A DNA stretch of 64,000 bases from Sporosarcina cyprini (GCF_022048975.1 NZ_JAKMHX010000017.1:62001-126000), one strand, 5' to 3'; positions 8,209 through 16,835 are shown, numbered from the stretch's first letter. Numbers and translations are program-made. Notes: generated by a model not told the origin, from the letters alone.

Positions 8209-8568
8209 GTGGAAGAAATCACGTATACTGAGGCGGTCTTACAGGAATATAAAGTCGGTATGGGCAGTTTTTCTGAAAAGCTTCCTGAAGTCGCTAGAAC
8301 ATTCCATGCATTTACCGAAGCCAGCTTTGCAGAGGGTGCACTGGATCAAAAGCAAAAACAACTCATCGCCCTTGCGATCAGCGTGTATGCGCACAACGAA
8401 CATTGCATCGTCTATCATACGAAGGGCTGTCTTGATAACGGCAGCACGGAGGAAGAGATGATGGAAGCAATCGGAGTAGCAGCGGCGCTCGGAGGCGGAT
8501 CTGCCATGAGCCAGGGTGTCACCGTTCTTCAGGATGCACTGGAAGATTTCCGGACATCCATGCAATGA
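8209..8568 (+). CDS. Carboxymuconolactone decarboxylase / AhpD-like protein
   Basis: A 119-residue all-helical protein of the CMD/AhpD family: LDQKQKQLIALAISVYAHN is followed by HCIVYH and then KGCLDNGSTEEEMMEAIGVA. The usual C-x-x-C-x-x-x-H motif has lost its first cysteine (N-E-H-C-I-V-Y-H), so a disulfide-based peroxidase reaction is unlikely. GTG 8209 is chosen because AGGAGG lies 8 bases before it; a longer frame from ATG 8122 overlaps the previous gene and has a poorer site. Function is unassigned in this subgroup. Confidence 0.82.
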   Translation: MEEITYTEAVLQEYKVGMGSFSEKLPEVARTFHAFTEASFAEGALDQKQKQLIALAISVYAHNEHCIVYHTKGCLDNGSTEEEMMEAIGVAAALGGGSAMSQGVTVLQDALEDFRTSMQ

Positions 8569-8569
8569 C

Positions 8570-8602
8570 AGACAGCCACCTAAATAGGTGGCTGTTTTCA
8601 TT
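8570..8602. terminator. Bidirectional terminator
   Basis: AGCCACCTA-AA-TAGGTGGCT, a tight 9-base-pair hairpin flanked by ACAG and TGTTTTC. It separates the CMD gene from the convergent DUF378 gene. Confidence 0.85.
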
Positions 8603-8927
8603 ACACTATATCGTCTTTGTCGTCCGTTTTTTTATGAACGTCTCTTTCTTTCCTGAAATCCGGTTCCTCTCCAAATTCAGTTCCGTAATTTGGATTGCTG
8701 AAACGTCGATCAGTCGTGACTGTATCATAGTCCTCATCCGGTTTGAAAAGGAGACCTATACAAACAAGACCACTTATCCCGACAAGACCGTACACCACCC
8801 TGGATAAAAATGCACCTTGGCCTCCAAACAGCGTTGCGACCAAATCAAAGCGGAAGAAACCGATCAAGCCCCAGTTCAATGCCCCAATGATAACTAAAGC
8901 CAGTGCGATTCGTGAAAGCGTACTCAT
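8601..8927 (-). CDS. DUF378 membrane protein with a charged C-terminal tail
   Basis: 108 residues. The DUF378 core has two membrane helices (about 5-25 and 42-62) with the family pattern ALVIIGALNWGLIGFF and SRVVYGLVGISGLVCI. Most relatives such as B. subtilis YuzA stop soon after the second helix; here a hydrophilic tail of about 40 residues rich in D, E, K and R follows. ATG 8927 is preceded by AAGGAGG at 8 bases. Function is unknown. Confidence 0.8.
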   Translation of the reverse strand: MSTLSRIALALVIIGALNWGLIGFFRFDLVATLFGGQGAFLSRVVYGLVGISGLVCIGLLFKPDEDYDTVTTDRRFSNPNYGTEFGEEPDFRKERDVHKKTDDKDDIV

Positions 8928-9144
8928 GCATGACACCTCCTTCGATTGGAAAATCGTGAACCTGTAACGTTCGGCAGCGTGTACCATGCAATATCATCTG
9001 AGTTCAGACGAAACTGTCCACCGCTTGTTATGATTCATTATTATCTTTTGCCAAAAGCAATTTTTAATACATGAAAAACAAATTCCGGGTGCTTGCTCTA
9101 CACAATATTTGGCAGGGACGATATAGTAAGAGAAGGTGATGAAA

Positions 9145-9903
9145 ATGAAAAAGATGTATATGGAGAATCAACATATCGTGGCAGGCATGACCTTACAAGA
9201 TCAGTCCTTGCCCGAAGCAAATAATATGGCACTGCATGTGTGCCAGGAGAAACAAGATGTCCTTGAGAACCGTGGTAGGCTTGCCAAGTTTTTGAATGTG
9301 TCCATCCACGACTTTGTATGTGCCAATCAAACCCATAGCGCCAATTTCCATCATGTCACGCAGGTGGACAAAGGCCGAGGCGCATTGGATAACGCAGATG
9401 CGATACCGGAAACAGACGCCTTATATACGTATGAACCTGATATTGTGTTGTGCAGCTTTACCGCAGACTGCGTACCGGTTTTATTCTATAATGACAAGAC
9501 GGGCCTGATAGGCGCTGTTCATTCCGGCTGGCAAGGAACGGTGAAGGAAATTACATTGAAATTGTTCCAGCATTTACAGCAAGCAGAACAATGCGATCTG
9601 GCAGATATCCATGTGCAAATCGGTGCAGCACTCAGCCAGGAAAAATTTGAAGTGGACGAAGATGTCTACACAAAATTTGAAAAGCTAGGATATGCGGATG
9701 ACTTTATGTATTACAACGAATCAACCGGAAAATACCATATTGACAATCAACTGACCGTCAAAAAGCAGTGTGAATTGGCAGGCATTCCATCCAGCCAGAT
9801 TACCATCGATCGTACCTGCACATTCCAAGATCCGGCCGGTTTTTCATACCGACAAGACAAGCAATGCGGCAGACATCTCAGCTTTATTAAAAGAAAGCGA
9901 TGA
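9145..9903 (+). CDS. PgeF/YlmD-like multicopper-oxidase-fold (laccase domain) protein
   Basis: A 252-residue member of the DUF152 family. The conserved metal-site motifs are all present: QTHS, FTADCVPVLF, AVHSGWQGTV and, near the end, RTCTFQ with SYRQDKQCGRHLSFI. Family members have been described as purine nucleoside phosphorylases/adenosine deaminases and as peptidoglycan editing factors. Here the gene is not next to ftsZ or the ylm cluster where B. subtilis ylmD lies, so it is probably a second paralogue. ATG 9145 is 8 bases from AAGGTGAT. Methyltransferase gene follows after 40 bases on the same strand. Confidence 0.88.
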   Translation: MKKMYMENQHIVAGMTLQDQSLPEANNMALHVCQEKQDVLENRGRLAKFLNVSIHDFVCANQTHSANFHHVTQVDKGRGALDNADAIPETDALYTYEPDIVLCSFTADCVPVLFYNDKTGLIGAVHSGWQGTVKEITLKLFQHLQQAEQCDLADIHVQIGAALSQEKFEVDEDVYTKFEKLGYADDFMYYNESTGKYHIDNQLTVKKQCELAGIPSSQITIDRTCTFQDPAGFSYRQDKQCGRHLSFIKRKR

Positions 9904-9943
9904 AATTCGGAAATCGATACTAAAAAAGAAAGCGGGTTGCAAA

Positions 9944-10660
9944 ATGATCCCTATTGTTTATGACCAGCTCAATCGCTGGGGGAAAGATGATGATTTTTTC
10001 CTTTCCCTTCTACAAAAATCAAACACGAAGCAACTCGCAGACCTCGGATGCGGGACAGGCAGGCTCACGGTCCATTTTGCCAAGCAAGGATACGCTGTAA
10101 CGGCCATCGATCCTAACAAAGAAGCCATCGAAGCAGCAAGAAATAAAGAGCATGCTGGCCACATTAACTGGGTGGTCGGAGACAGCGCGGACTTGAAAAC
10201 GGATGCTTACGATACAGTCATCATGACAGCCAATGTCGCCCAAGTCTTCCTGACTGATGATATCTGGCAGCAAGTGCTCGCGGATGCTTACCGGGCGCTG
10301 AAAGACGGCGGCCACTTCATCTTCGATACACGAAATCCCTTAGCAAAAGCTTGGGTCGCCTGGATGCAAGACGACACACCTGATGCTGCCGTTCACCCGG
10401 AAAACGGAGACGCCCTTGAAATCTGGACAACATACGATGGGCTGGAGGGCGACATCTTCACATTTTACGAAACGGTTACCTATGCACAAACTGGGGAAGT
10501 CATAGTGCGCGAAAAAATCCAATTGAAATTCAGAACACTGGAAGCCCTGCGGGAATCTCTGAAGAAAGCCGGATTTTCAGAAGTGCAAGCCTACGGAGAC
10601 TGGGAGTTCCAAGAAGCGACAGCTCAATCCAAATCGTTCATCTTCGATTGTGTAAAATAA
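9944..10660 (+). CDS. SAM-dependent class I methyltransferase
   Basis: 238 residues with a Rossmann-like fold: motif I LADLGCGTGRLTVHFA (about residues 30-45), an acidic residue ending strand 2 (AIDPNKEAI) and the VVGDSADL motif. The rest fits small-molecule methyltransferases of the Methyltransf_25/11 group. ATG 9944 was preferred; the frame runs back into the upstream gene but nothing there looks like this family. The ribosome binding site is weak (AAAGCGGGT). Substrate unknown; probably cotranscribed with the PgeF-like gene. Confidence 0.82.
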   Translation: MIPIVYDQLNRWGKDDDFFLSLLQKSNTKQLADLGCGTGRLTVHFAKQGYAVTAIDPNKEAIEAARNKEHAGHINWVVGDSADLKTDAYDTVIMTANVAQVFLTDDIWQQVLADAYRALKDGGHFIFDTRNPLAKAWVAWMQDDTPDAAVHPENGDALEIWTTYDGLEGDIFTFYETVTYAQTGEVIVREKIQLKFRTLEALRESLKKAGFSEVQAYGDWEFQEATAQSKSFIFDCVK

Positions 10661-10661
10661 G

Positions 10662-10704
10662 GGCCGTCCGGAAAGTCAGTTGATTTTCCGGACCGGCTTT
10701 TTTT
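10662..10704 (+). terminator. Strong rho-independent terminator
   Basis: GCCGTCCGGAAA pairs with TTTCCGGACCGGC across a loop of about 10 bases and is followed by seven T. It ends the PgeF-methyltransferase unit. Confidence 0.9.
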
Positions 10705-10780
10705 ATGAGTGGATAGTTGAAGGATGCTTGGTGGAGAAGCTGAAAAGATTGTCTGATCCTTTCAAGCAGACGGGCGGATA

Positions 10781-10950
10781 TACGAGCACTCTTTTGGAAC
10801 TTATGAGCAGTTGGGCAATTATACGAGCAGTACTTGGAACATTCGAGCACTTCCCTGAATATACGAGGAGTTCACGCGGACTTATGAGCAAACTAATGAA
10901 GATACGAGCTCTTCCCGAGTATTTATGAGCACTCCGGGAAATTATAAGGG
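10781..10950. repeat. Degenerate 20-21 base periodic repeat, about 9 units
   Basis: The core TA(C/T)GAGCA recurs with GAG at 10784, 10805, 10825, 10845, 10865, 10886, 10906 and 10927, a spacing of 20 or 21 bases throughout, with a last decayed unit near 10947. Only the core is conserved; the 11-12 bases between cores vary. The array fills the convergent gap between the methyltransferase and splB. It has stops in all frames I followed and no start with a ribosome binding site, so it is not coding. No CRISPR features. Confidence 0.8.
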
Positions 10951-11028
10951 GACTCGCTGCAAGGTGAGCTTGGTGTTCCGGAAATTTTGATCGAGAATAA
11001 GAGTACTCTTTAGAATTGATTTAAAAAG

Positions 11029-11062
11029 CAGATGAAGAAAAACGACATGTTTTCCTTCACCT
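11029..11062 (-). terminator. Hairpin downstream of splB, possible terminator
   Basis: On the minus strand AGGTGAAGGAAAAC pairs with GTTTTTCTTCATCT (14 pairs including two G-U) around a 5-base loop. There is no clear T tract after it, so termination is likely but not certain. Confidence 0.5.
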
Positions 11063-11082
11063 GACTTCATTCCAAAACGGAC

Positions 11083-12111
11083 TTACGTAAAATATTCGAT
11101 TTTAGCATTCGGGAAGAACGCTTCGGTATAGCCGAAGACATGCTCCTTGATGGCATCCTCTTCATTCTTCGGGTAAATATATTTGCCGATTCCGTATTTA
11201 CCCCATTTATAACGGCGCTTTTCTTCGTCCAGCTCCAGTTTTGTCTTAGGATAGTTCTTTTCAATGACTTTTTTCGCAGGCTTGGTGAACCGGTGCTGAA
11301 TGAATTCGAACGTAATGTCATCACGTGCATCTTGCGGCAGTTCGGCATCCAGTCGTTCGAATAAATGCCGGTAGCCTTCTTCCCATCCCTCGTGCAAGTA
11401 GATCGGCGCGACGATAAATCCAAGCGGGTAGCCGGCCCGCGCGACTTTCCCTGCCGCCTCAATCCGTTTATCAAGCGGCGAGGTACCCGGCTCAAAGTTC
11501 TTAATGACAAAATCCGCATTTACACTGAAGCGGAATCGCGTGTGCCCATTATGCTCGGCATCCAGCAAATGATCGACGTAGTGGAACTTTGTTACGAAAC
11601 GCAGCCGGCCGAGTTCCGTTTGGCCAAAATGGTTAATCGCCCGTTTCAATGTATGGGTCAGGTGATCAATACCCACAATATCCGATGTACAGGCCGCTTC
11701 AAAACGGGTAATTTCCGGGGCACGCTCCGCAATATAGTTGTCTGCCGCTTCCAAGATTTCTTCGACGTTAACATACGTACGGATGTACGGCTTGCTGCCC
11801 ATCGTCGTCTGCAAATAGCAATAATGGCAATGCCCCATGCAACCTGTCGCAAAAGGAATGGCGTATTCGGCCGACGGCTTGGACGTATCAAACTTCAATG
11901 TCTTTCGGATTCCGACGACCAATGTGGACTTTGCCATTCGGTATTTCTGCGCATCCGTTTCTCCCGGCAGATTCCTCACTTGGTTATGTGATGTCGTAAA
12001 CCGGATTTCAGTCCCCAGCTTCTCAAATTTCTCCTTCAGTTCTCTTCCAAGCGGGTAGTCGAGCGCATTTGGCTCGAAATACACAAGCTGCGGCATAAAA
12101 GGTTTGTTCAT
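11083..12111 (-). CDS. splB: Spore photoproduct lyase (radical SAM)
   Basis: 342 residues, full length for SplB. The radical-SAM iron-sulfur motif C-x3-C-x2-C is at C91, C95 and C98 inside FATGCMGHCHYCYLQ. The residues known to pass the hydrogen atom in the B. subtilis enzyme are in place: C141 (EAACTSDIVG) and Y97/Y99. The enzyme reverts the spore photoproduct 5-thyminyl-5,6-dihydrothymine to two thymines during germination, using SAM. The B. subtilis partner splA is not present upstream. A sigma-G-like promoter precedes it, matching forespore expression. Strong evidence that the organism forms endospores. Confidence 0.97.
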   Translation of the reverse strand: MNKPFMPQLVYFEPNALDYPLGRELKEKFEKLGTEIRFTTSHNQVRNLPGETDAQKYRMAKSTLVVGIRKTLKFDTSKPSAEYAIPFATGCMGHCHYCYLQTTMGSKPYIRTYVNVEEILEAADNYIAERAPEITRFEAACTSDIVGIDHLTHTLKRAINHFGQTELGRLRFVTKFHYVDHLLDAEHNGHTRFRFSVNADFVIKNFEPGTSPLDKRIEAAGKVARAGYPLGFIVAPIYLHEGWEEGYRHLFERLDAELPQDARDDITFEFIQHRFTKPAKKVIEKNYPKTKLELDEEKRRYKWGKYGIGKYIYPKNEEDAIKEHVFGYTEAFFPNAKIEYFT

Positions 12112-12131
12112 ATTCCAACCTCCCTCTTATG

Positions 12132-12160
12132 TAGAATGTTTAAAGGAGAAGGAATTATGC
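12132..12160 (-). promoter_or_regulatory. Sigma-G-type promoter of splB
   Basis: Read on the minus strand, GCATA (12156-12160) and CATTCTA (12132-12138) are 17 bases apart, matching the sigma-G pattern gyATR / cATnMtA. The -10 is about 20 bases before the splB start. In B. subtilis the spl operon is known to be sigma-G dependent. Confidence 0.65.
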
Positions 12161-12227
12161 CAGCCCTTTTTCCATTGTGTTGTGATATTCTGGAAGTAGA
12201 TTAAAAGACTGGAGGTGCATCATTGCC

Positions 12228-12590
12228 TTGAGGTATGAATCCGTATTTTTATTTATCGCAAATATTTTATCCATGGGTCTCACTTGCACGTATGCCTATA
12301 GAATCTACACACTCATGTCCCCTGAATTTCACCGTGTATCCGTGCCCCGACTCATTCTGGTCGTCAGCATCATTGCCCTCTTCTTTGTTCTCATGTGGAT
12401 CGCTTATTATTTTGTTGTCAGCCGAGGGAGTACTGGATGGCTCTTCTTTTATGCCATTTGGTGCCTTGCGCTTCTGCCGCTTTGCTTCGGCATTTTAACC
12501 GGCCTTTTGGTCATTCCTTTTCTATACGGTCTTAGTGTCGTGCTCTTCTATACGAACAATCGGAATGCCCAGATGACATCGGACAGCTAA
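12228..12590 (+). CDS. Small four-helix membrane protein, paralogue of the N-terminal half of 18197-18934
   Basis: 120 residues, almost wholly hydrophobic, with about four membrane helices. It aligns along its length with the first half of the protein at 18197-18934: FIANILSMG against FIANLASMG, VLMWIAYYFV against VLQWIAFYFV and the WL-FF-I-W stretch. The only plausible start is TTG 12228, ten bases after GGAGGTG; the other TTG and GTG codons nearby run into stops. The family is unknown to me. It lies alone between splB (divergent) and the ABC exporter (convergent). Confidence 0.65.
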   Translation: MRYESVFLFIANILSMGLTCTYAYRIYTLMSPEFHRVSVPRLILVVSIIALFFVLMWIAYYFVVSRGSTGWLFFYAIWCLALLPLCFGILTGLLVIPFLYGLSVVLFYTNNRNAQMTSDS

Positions 12591-12609
12591 CGAAATTAGG
12601 ATTTTGATT

Positions 12610-13398
12610 TTATTCCAAATCCATCGTCCCTTTTACGCGCGCCAAATATTCCGCGTAGGCAATCAACACCAGGCTGATGGCAAAAAAGAAGCATCCTAAC
12701 AGGAATTCTTGACTCAATAGAGCTGTCACATGTGAAAAGTCGCCTTGATTTACAATGTCTTTTGTCAATCGGACGCCTCGGGTGAGTGGAACAAAGGCCG
12801 CTATTTGCTCAAGCCATGCAGGCATGACAGAAAGCGGATAGTTGGCCCCGCTCACTAACAGCAACAGGCTCGCCAGCAAATTGGACCACAGATGCATGGA
12901 AGGCGACCATAAACAAAATGTAGCGATGATCAGCCCTAAACCGCAGGCAGAGAAAATCGACACAAGCCAGATCACAAGCAGTGAGAACAATGCGTCCAAC
13001 GGAATTGAAAGCCCAAACAGCAGTATCCCGAATAACAAGCCCATCACAGCAGTGAACACGCCATTCACCACATGTGCGAGCGATCTTGAAATGAAAAGTG
13101 GCGCTTTACTCGAAGGAGTAGACATAACAAGCTGCAGTGTGCCCATCACCCGATCCGATGTAATGACGGACATCATGCCGAATACAGAATTCATGACGCA
13201 AAGCAGTAAGGCATTGGATGCGATATAGCCGGCGAGCCCTTCCCCTCCGTACACATAATTGACGAGCACTGCAAAAAAGAGCAATTGGCTGAATGGATTT
13301 AATACCATGACGAAGACATACACTTTCGGATCCAGCCAACCGAACAACGCCTTATAGGATAAAACACTGTGTCGAAAAAAACGCTGCACCGCTTCCAT
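12610..13398 (-). CDS. ABC-2 type transporter permease (second)
   Basis: 262 residues with about six membrane helices and the ABC-2 layout: an N-terminal cytoplasmic amphipathic part, then helices from about residue 25. It carries the SDRVMGTLQLVMSTPSS loop typical of ABC-2 permeases (the ERERGTLE...P region) and LLLVSGANYPLSVMPAWLEQIA before the last helices. It directly follows the other permease gene (stop 13399, start 13398) and probably pairs with it as a heterodimer. Substrate unknown. Confidence 0.87.
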   Translation of the reverse strand: MEAVQRFFRHSVLSYKALFGWLDPKVYVFVMVLNPFSQLLFFAVLVNYVYGGEGLAGYIASNALLLCVMNSVFGMMSVITSDRVMGTLQLVMSTPSSKAPLFISRSLAHVVNGVFTAVMGLLFGILLFGLSIPLDALFSLLVIWLVSIFSACGLGLIIATFCLWSPSMHLWSNLLASLLLLVSGANYPLSVMPAWLEQIAAFVPLTRGVRLTKDIVNQGDFSHVTALLSQEFLLGCFFFAISLVLIAYAEYLARVKGTMDLE

Positions 13399-14175
13399 TC
13401 AATACACCCCCAGTTTCCCATTGATGCGGGCTTTGTGCTCAACCGCCCGATAGCATACATAACCGAACCCAAAATAAACCATTACAAGTCCAAGCAATAC
13501 GGAAAACGGAAGGGCCAGCTGGGACCATGTCGCATTTTCTTCCGTCGCACGCCGCAGCAGCTCGATTGCCCAGGTCGGCGGCAACAAATACGAAATCGGC
13601 TTTACCCAGTCGGGCAGAATGGCGTTCGGAAATAAAAAACCGCAAACGAGGTAAATCGGATATTCGATGAAGTTCATCAAGGCATTTGTCTGGCGTGACA
13701 GTGTAAACGCCAGTGCCATGAAAAATGAAAAGACTGAAATGGCGATCAGCACCAAAGCAAACGAACCGAAGAACAACACTGGTTGAACAGCCGGCACTTC
13801 AATTCGGAAAAACAAAACAAGATAAAGGAACGCAATGGCCATAGAAATCAATCCCCATACCATATTGCCGATAATCTTTCCGATCAGAATGGCGGAGAAT
13901 GAAACCGGGGCAACAAACAGCAGCTCAAGCGTCCCATAAAAGCGTTCCCGCTGCACTTCGCTCGCTGACGAATACACGATAGAAGACCATAAGGCCATGA
14001 AGCCTGAGCCAAGGACGACATACTGAAATAATTGCTCAGGAGAGGAACCGCCATATATGAAAAACGCCAACGTCGCCAAAAACAGTGGATTCACCACAAT
14101 AACAAATTTGAACATCGGACGGGCAATCGACAAACCCATCTGCACTTTGGCCGTATGCATGAAAGCCCGCATCAT
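13399..14175 (-). CDS. ABC-2 type transporter permease (first)
   Basis: 258 residues with about six membrane helices. The loop VQRERFYGTLELLFVAPVS is the ABC-2 signature, and CGFLFPNAILPDWVKPISYLLPPTW matches the conserved stretch before the final helix. It overlaps the ATPase gene by 4 bases (14172-14175), so expression is coupled. With the neighbouring permease and ATPase it forms an exporter of the drug/lipid (DrrAB, NatAB-like) type. Confidence 0.87.
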   Translation of the reverse strand: MMRAFMHTAKVQMGLSIARPMFKFVIVVNPLFLATLAFFIYGGSSPEQLFQYVVLGSGFMALWSSIVYSSASEVQRERFYGTLELLFVAPVSFSAILIGKIIGNMVWGLISMAIAFLYLVLFFRIEVPAVQPVLFFGSFALVLIAISVFSFFMALAFTLSRQTNALMNFIEYPIYLVCGFLFPNAILPDWVKPISYLLPPTWAIELLRRATEENATWSQLALPFSVLLGLVMVYFGFGYVCYRAVEHKARINGKLGVY

Positions 14176-15152
14176 TTCGCATGCCCCCCGACCAGCTGCA
14201 CGTAGACGTCCTCAAGTGTCGGCTGCATGATTGCCAAATCCGAAATGTTCGTCTCATCCACCAGCTGGTAGATGGCAGGAATGACAGCTTGCGGCATTTC
14301 TGTATGTAGGCGAATCGTCGTCAGCATGTCATCCTGCTCCTGCTTCACATGACGGACATGCGGCAGCAGGGACAACGCCTCCATCTTGTTCGCATTAACG
14401 TTCGTCAGCTTGCATTCGATAATCGACAAGCCCGCCGTCTGCCGTTTCATATTCTTCGGTGTATCCACCGTGATTAGTTGCCCTTTATCAATAAATGCGA
14501 TCCGGTCGCAAAGCTCATCCGCTTCGTACATATAGTGGGTCGTTAGCAAAATCGTTGTGCCCTGTTCATTCAGTTTTAGTAAAATGTCACGCAGCCGCCT
14601 GGCACTGACTGGATCGAGTCCGATCGACGGTTCATCCAGAAAGAGGATATCGGGTCGGTTGATAAGCCCTCTCGCAATTTGAAGCCGCTGCTTCATACCC
14701 TTGGAAAACGTTTCAACCCGCTGATGGGCCACGTCCCCAAGTCCAACCAGTTCAAGCAGTTCTAAGATACGATTCTTCTGTTCAAGCCGCGGCACTTTGT
14801 ACAAATCCGCAAAATAGGCAAGGTTATCATAAGCGGATAACCGCCAATATAAGTTCCGCTCTCCGCCTAAGATAAAGTTAATATGTGGCCTGACTTTCCG
14901 ATGCTGCGTGACAGGATCCATCCCCATTATGGAAATCGTCCCTTCATCAGGAATGAGCATCGTCGTCAACAGCTTGATCATTGTTGTTTTCCCAGCTCCG
15001 TTTGGTCCGAGCAAACCGAAAATCTCCCCTCTGTTGATGGAGAAAGATATCCCCTTCAGCGCCTCGACTTCCTTCTTCGTCTTTTTGAACAACCCCACTT
15101 CGGTCTTATACACCCGCCGAACGTTAGAAACCGTGATAACTGTCTCGCCCAT
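14172..15152 (-). CDS. ABC exporter ATP-binding subunit (DrrA/NatA type)
   Basis: 326 residues. Walker A GPNGAGKTT is at residues 49-57, the signature FSKGMKQRLQIARGL and Walker B DILFLDEPSIGLDP follow, and the C-terminal 90 residues match the DUF4162-like extension of drug-exporter ATPases. ATG 15152 is preceded by GGAGGGG. First gene of a three-gene operon with two ABC-2 permeases. Nothing nearby (no sensor kinase, no peptide gene) tells the substrate. Confidence 0.92.
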   Translation of the reverse strand: MGETVITVSNVRRVYKTEVGLFKKTKKEVEALKGISFSINRGEIFGLLGPNGAGKTTMIKLLTTMLIPDEGTISIMGMDPVTQHRKVRPHINFILGGERNLYWRLSAYDNLAYFADLYKVPRLEQKNRILELLELVGLGDVAHQRVETFSKGMKQRLQIARGLINRPDILFLDEPSIGLDPVSARRLRDILLKLNEQGTTILLTTHYMYEADELCDRIAFIDKGQLITVDTPKNMKRQTAGLSIIECKLTNVNANKMEALSLLPHVRHVKQEQDDMLTTIRLHTEMPQAVIPAIYQLVDETNISDLAIMQPTLEDVYVQLVGGHAK

Positions 15153-15231
15153 TTCATCCCCTCCAATATTAGATACTTATCTTATTAGATGATTGTAATA
15201 CATCGGAGGGATTTGTCAATAAGAACAACAA

Positions 15232-15263
15232 AAAAAGCACAGCTATGGTGAGCTGCACTTTGT
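15232..15263 (-). terminator. Terminator after the GNAT gene
   Basis: On the minus strand AGTGCAGCT pairs with AGCTGTGCT (two G-U pairs) around CACCAT and is followed by TTTTTTT. Confidence 0.85.
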
Positions 15264-15266
15264 TAT

Positions 15267-15752
15267 TCAGATCAATATCTTTTCCATAATAAATTCATTG
15301 TATGAGAGCTCATTCAATATACGCTCCCCCACTACGTTGTAACCTCTTCGTTTATACATAGCAGGTAAATAAGGATGTTTTTGCGCCACAGTTAATCGAA
15401 TTACGCTCTCTCTTCTATCTGATATTTCTTTTTCAGCTGATTTCATTAATTGCTTAGACAATCCCTGTCCCTTCAGCTCTGATTTTACCGCCAGTCTGCT
15501 GAGTACGAAGCAGTTCCAATCCTCATTAAACTTTAGACGGACAGTGCCAAAAATAATAGGTGAGTTTGGTTGTTTGGCAACAAACAAAATTGTATCGTTG
15601 ATCCACTGTTCCACTTCTTGAACTGATACACTTGACGCACTTGCCGGAAGGCCTAACTTCTCATTTTCCGAATAAGCATCCCAGTATAATTCCACAAGTG
15701 ATTTTGCATCACTTAATTGAGCCCTTTCAATGATAAACGCCAAAACACACAC
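15267..15752 (-). CDS. GNAT family N-acetyltransferase
   Basis: 161 residues. The acetyl-CoA site is LAVKSELKGQGLSKQLMKSAE (motif A, with the Q/R-x-x-G-x-G/A pattern as KGQGLS, about residues 87-107) and the C-terminal YLPAMYKRRGYNVVGER is motif B. It would acetylate an amine of unknown identity. The start is uncertain: GTG 15752 lies after AGAGGTAGG, but a TTG three codons later fits as well. A single-gene unit with its own terminator. Confidence 0.8.
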   Translation of the reverse strand: MCVLAFIIERAQLSDAKSLVELYWDAYSENEKLGLPASASSVSVQEVEQWINDTILFVAKQPNSPIIFGTVRLKFNEDWNCFVLSRLAVKSELKGQGLSKQLMKSAEKEISDRRESVIRLTVAQKHPYLPAMYKRRGYNVVGERILNELSYNEFIMEKILI

Positions 15753-15809
15753 CTACCTCTGTTTTAACTACTACAATCAAAGAAATAATTGGAGCCTATC
15801 TTATACCCC

Positions 15810-16835
15810 TTAAATAAAATTCCTTATTTCAGCCAATATCTGCTCTACCTTCTCCTGATCACTAGAGAAGTATTTAATATTGCCGACTTTCTCTTCCTGC
15901 ACCAATCCGGCTTTTTTCAGTAGTTCAAGATGATGGGACACAGTAGCCGTCGTAATCCCTAAGTATTCGGCGATTTTGGCTCCATATTCCCGTTGGCCTG
16001 ACAACAGCCGCAGCATGAGCAGACGGTTCCGGTCCGCCAACACTTTCAGCTGCGACTCCAGTTCTTTGCTCGCATCTCGGACATCCGACAACGGAACGGC
16101 ACATCCGTATATGACGATGCAGACTTCCTTATTAAAAAGTCGGATACGTCCCGGCGAACTATAATAAGACGGGATGAAATAAAACATTTTGTACTGGCTC
16201 GTCCGCCTGAAGGACTTCCCCATGACGTATTGTGCAAGCGCCAATGGTTCCATCGAAATTGATTGGACTTCCTGCATGGCTGTTTCCGCCATTTCCTTTT
16301 TAGCTTCCAAAGCCTGCTGGAACTCGATTGAAGCGTCAATCTCTAATACCAGAGAAGAGAATCCACACCGGTACGTCTTTAAGTTGGACAGGAAGTCCAT
16401 GACGGCTTTCCGTTTTTCATCCGTGTCCCACAAAATTGTTTCCTCATGATCTGGCAAGGATGCGGGAGCCTCCAACAATTCTTCGACTTGAGGCAAAGGG
16501 ATGTATTCTGAAAAGAAATCATATACATAGTCGGCATCGCTTAATTGATCCACGCCCTCCACAAAGGCTTCGACATCATGAAAATACGGACACGGCAATA
16601 GAAAATTGAGCAACGGGGAGAATCCTAAATCAATTGATTTTGGCCAAGTCGCGATAAATTCCTTTGCTTTAGTCGATAATTCTGCCCAGACTTTGTCGCT
16701 GTCCGCTTCAGCAAATTTATTCTTCGTTGCTCCCATAAAAACCCCTATAAGGGACACCGCCTCAACGACCGGCGAATATACATGGTCAACGACTACCACA
16801 GGCTTCTTTTGTCCATCCTCTTTCTCAAATGCCAC
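15810..16835 (-). CDS. ArsR family regulator with a large N-terminal domain (DUF5937-like)
   Basis: 341 residues. The C-terminal 90 residues are an ArsR winged helix (LKVLADRNRLLMLRLLSGQ, then AEYLGITTATVSHHLELLKK and a wing ending KYFSS). The first 250 residues are a helical domain seen in long ArsR-type regulators and usually annotated DUF5937. The classical metal-binding ELCVCDL motif is replaced by QREYGAKIAEYL, so metal sensing is unlikely. Upstream on the opposite side is the PstS-like gene, 37 bases away on the same strand. Target unknown. Confidence 0.82.
   Translation of the reverse strand: MAFEKEDGQKKPVVVVDHVYSPVVEAVSLIGVFMGATKNKFAEADSDKVWAELSTKAKEFIATWPKSIDLGFSPLLNFLLPCPYFHDVEAFVEGVDQLSDADYVYDFFSEYIPLPQVEELLEAPASLPDHEETILWDTDEKRKAVMDFLSNLKTYRCGFSSLVLEIDASIEFQQALEAKKEMAETAMQEVQSISMEPLALAQYVMGKSFRRTSQYKMFYFIPSYYSSPGRIRLFNKEVCIVIYGCAVPLSDVRDASKELESQLKVLADRNRLLMLRLLSGQREYGAKIAEYLGITTATVSHHLELLKKAGLVQEEKVGNIKYFSSDQEKVEQILAEIRNFI

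Noticed and set aside
15170..15198. TTACAA/TATCTA as promoter of the ABC exporter operon
   Set aside because: The predicted start of transcription would fall inside the ribosome binding site of the ATPase gene.
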